A stretch of 64,000 bases of DNA from Streptomyces albireticuli (GTDB taxonomy: Bacteria > Actinomycetota > Actinomycetes > Streptomycetales > Streptomycetaceae), in assembly GCF_021228125.1 (NCBI RefSeq), contig NZ_JAJQQS010000017.1:62001-126000 (forward strand), given 5' to 3'. The notes under the pieces were generated by a model that was not told the DNA's origin, ran no database searches, and worked only from the letters and a program-made list of their open reading frames with translations. Shown here piece by piece: positions 63,134-64,000 of this stretch. The translations under genes were made by a program, and so were the position numbers. How positions within the stretch are numbered: position 1 is the first letter of the stretch; each line of letters begins with the position of its first letter.

Positions 63134-64000
63134 ATGAAGATCGCTTTCGTAGGCAAGGGCGGCAGCGGCAAGACCACGCTGTCCTCCCTGTTCATCCGCC
63201 ATCTCGCCGCAGACCGCGCCCCCGTCGTCGCCGTGGACGCCGACATCAATCAGCACCTCGGGGCGGCGCTCGGGCTGGACGACGAGGCGGCCGCCGCCCT
63301 GCCCGCGATGGGCGCCCAGCTCCCTTTGATCAAGGAGTATCTGCGCGGCACCAACCCCCGGATCGCCTCCCCGGAGACGATGATCAAGACGACACCACCG
63401 GGTGAGGGCTCCCGGCTGCTGCGGATCGACGAGGACAACCCGGTCTACGAGGCGTGCGCCAGGACCGTCCCGCTGGACGACGGCGACCCGGTCCGACTGA
63501 TGGCGACCGGCCCCTTCACCGAGTCGGATCTCGGGGTGGCCTGCTATCACTCCAAGGTCGGCGCCGTGGAGCTGTGCCTCAATCACTTGGTCGACGGGCC
63601 GGGCGAGTACGTCGTCGTCGACATGACGGCGGGCAGCGACTCCTTCGCGTCCGGCATGTTCACCCGTTTCGACATGACGTTCCTGGTGGCCGAGCCCACC
63701 CGCAAGGGAGTGTCCGTCTACCGCCAGTACAAGGAGTACGCACGGGACTTCGGCGTCAGCCTGAAGGTCGTGGGCAACAAGGTGCAGGGCCCCGACGATC
63801 TGGACTTCCTCCGCGAGGAGGTCGGCGACGACCTGCTGGTGACGGTCGGGCACTCCGACTGGGTGCGCGCCATGGAGAAGGGCCGGCCGCCCCGCTTCGG
63901 GCTGCTGGAGGAGGCCAACCGCGCGGCGCTGCGCACCCTCCGGGAGACGGCGGACAGCGCGTACGAACTCCGGGACTGGCAGCGCTACACCCGCCAGATG
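63134..64000 (+). CDS. CooC/ParA-like ATPase (3' end outside window)
   Basis: 289 residues are visible; the reading frame continues past base 64000. It begins with the P-loop MKIAFVGKGGSGKTTLSSLF, residues 8-16 GKGGSGKTT including the deviant Walker A lysine, and has AVDADINQHLG (Walker A' region) and VVVDMTAGSDSFA (Walker B). This resembles carbon-monoxide dehydrogenase accessory ATPases (CooC) and other MinD-like maturation factors. No CO dehydrogenase genes are visible, so the client is unknown. The 100-bp gap to the divergent Fic-like gene must contain both promoters. Confidence 0.88.
   Translation, partial: MKIAFVGKGGSGKTTLSSLFIRHLAADRAPVVAVDADINQHLGAALGLDDEAAAALPAMGAQLPLIKEYLRGTNPRIASPETMIKTTPPGEGSRLLRIDEDNPVYEACARTVPLDDGDPVRLMATGPFTESDLGVACYHSKVGAVELCLNHLVDGPGEYVVVDMTAGSDSFASGMFTRFDMTFLVAEPTRKGVSVYRQYKEYARDFGVSLKVVGNKVQGPDDLDFLREEVGDDLLVTVGHSDWVRAMEKGRPPRFGLLEEANRAALRTLRETADSAYELRDWQRYTRQM

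Overview
The window is chromosomal DNA from a Streptomyces-like actinobacterium. Coding third positions are overwhelmingly G or C, GTG starts and 4-base ATGA/GTGA overlaps are frequent, and lineage markers are present: bldG with its partner apgA, a pilus-type tad cluster, the MFS-Tmk fusion, a K+-independent H+-pyrophosphatase, and a zinc-independent ribosomal protein cluster. From memory, gene order on both flanks matches the S. coelicolor regions around SCO3404-3434 and SCO3540-3562; this could not be checked here. No insertion sequence, integrase, phage gene or CRISPR array was seen.

Layout. (1) 1-10,600, core housekeeping: ftsH (cut by the window edge), hpt, tilS, a zincin-type protein and dacB leftward; ppa rightward; a ThrE-type exporter and a DedA protein leftward; a YbjQ protein rightward. 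(2) 10,700-16,550, variable regulators and enzymes: Uma2-type nuclease-fold protein, PadR regulator, DinB protein, aldehyde dehydrogenase, then an XRE/DUF5753 - RsbW-like ATPase - DUF397 module. (3) 16,700-19,290, zinc-sparing set: S18, a CobW-like protein, L31 and L33 leftward and L28 and S14 rightward, around one Zur-like operator. (4) 19,370-23,290: UBP zinc finger, polymerase-only family A DNA polymerase, divergent MreB-like protein, TerB protein. (5) 23,350-36,010, accessory island: type III PKS rppA with a P450; a four-gene operon that starts with a 61-residue peptide and ends with a beta-lactamase-fold hydrolase; LysR regulator; type II thioesterase; metallophosphoesterase plus phosphopantetheinyl transferase; sigma factor coupled to a sugar-transferase-like membrane protein. 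(6) 36,013-52,000, core again: tRNA-Thr(CGT), secreted S33 peptidase, holB, tmk fusion, topA, methyltransferase, lipoprotein, hppA. (7) 52,068-64,000: apgA and bldG, DUF1998 helicase, seven-gene tad cluster, HAD hydrolase, a probable 6S-like RNA, a degenerate Fic-like protein, and a CooC/ParA-like ATPase cut by the right edge.

How the genes work together. The zinc-sparing cluster would replace zinc-binding ribosomal proteins under zinc starvation. rppA and the P450 should make flaviolin-type pigment and couple it oxidatively. ApgA and BldG form part of a partner-switching developmental network. The tad genes encode an ATPase-driven apparatus for exporting Flp-like pilin.

The best candidate for an undescribed system is the operon at 26,093-29,023: small peptide, two unrecognised proteins and a serine hydrolase, all translationally coupled. 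Other unexplained signals are a helically phased array of GATC motifs upstream of hppA, shared CACGTG palindromes around the XRE/DUF397 module, and short tandem repeats that overlap the stop codons of two genes.
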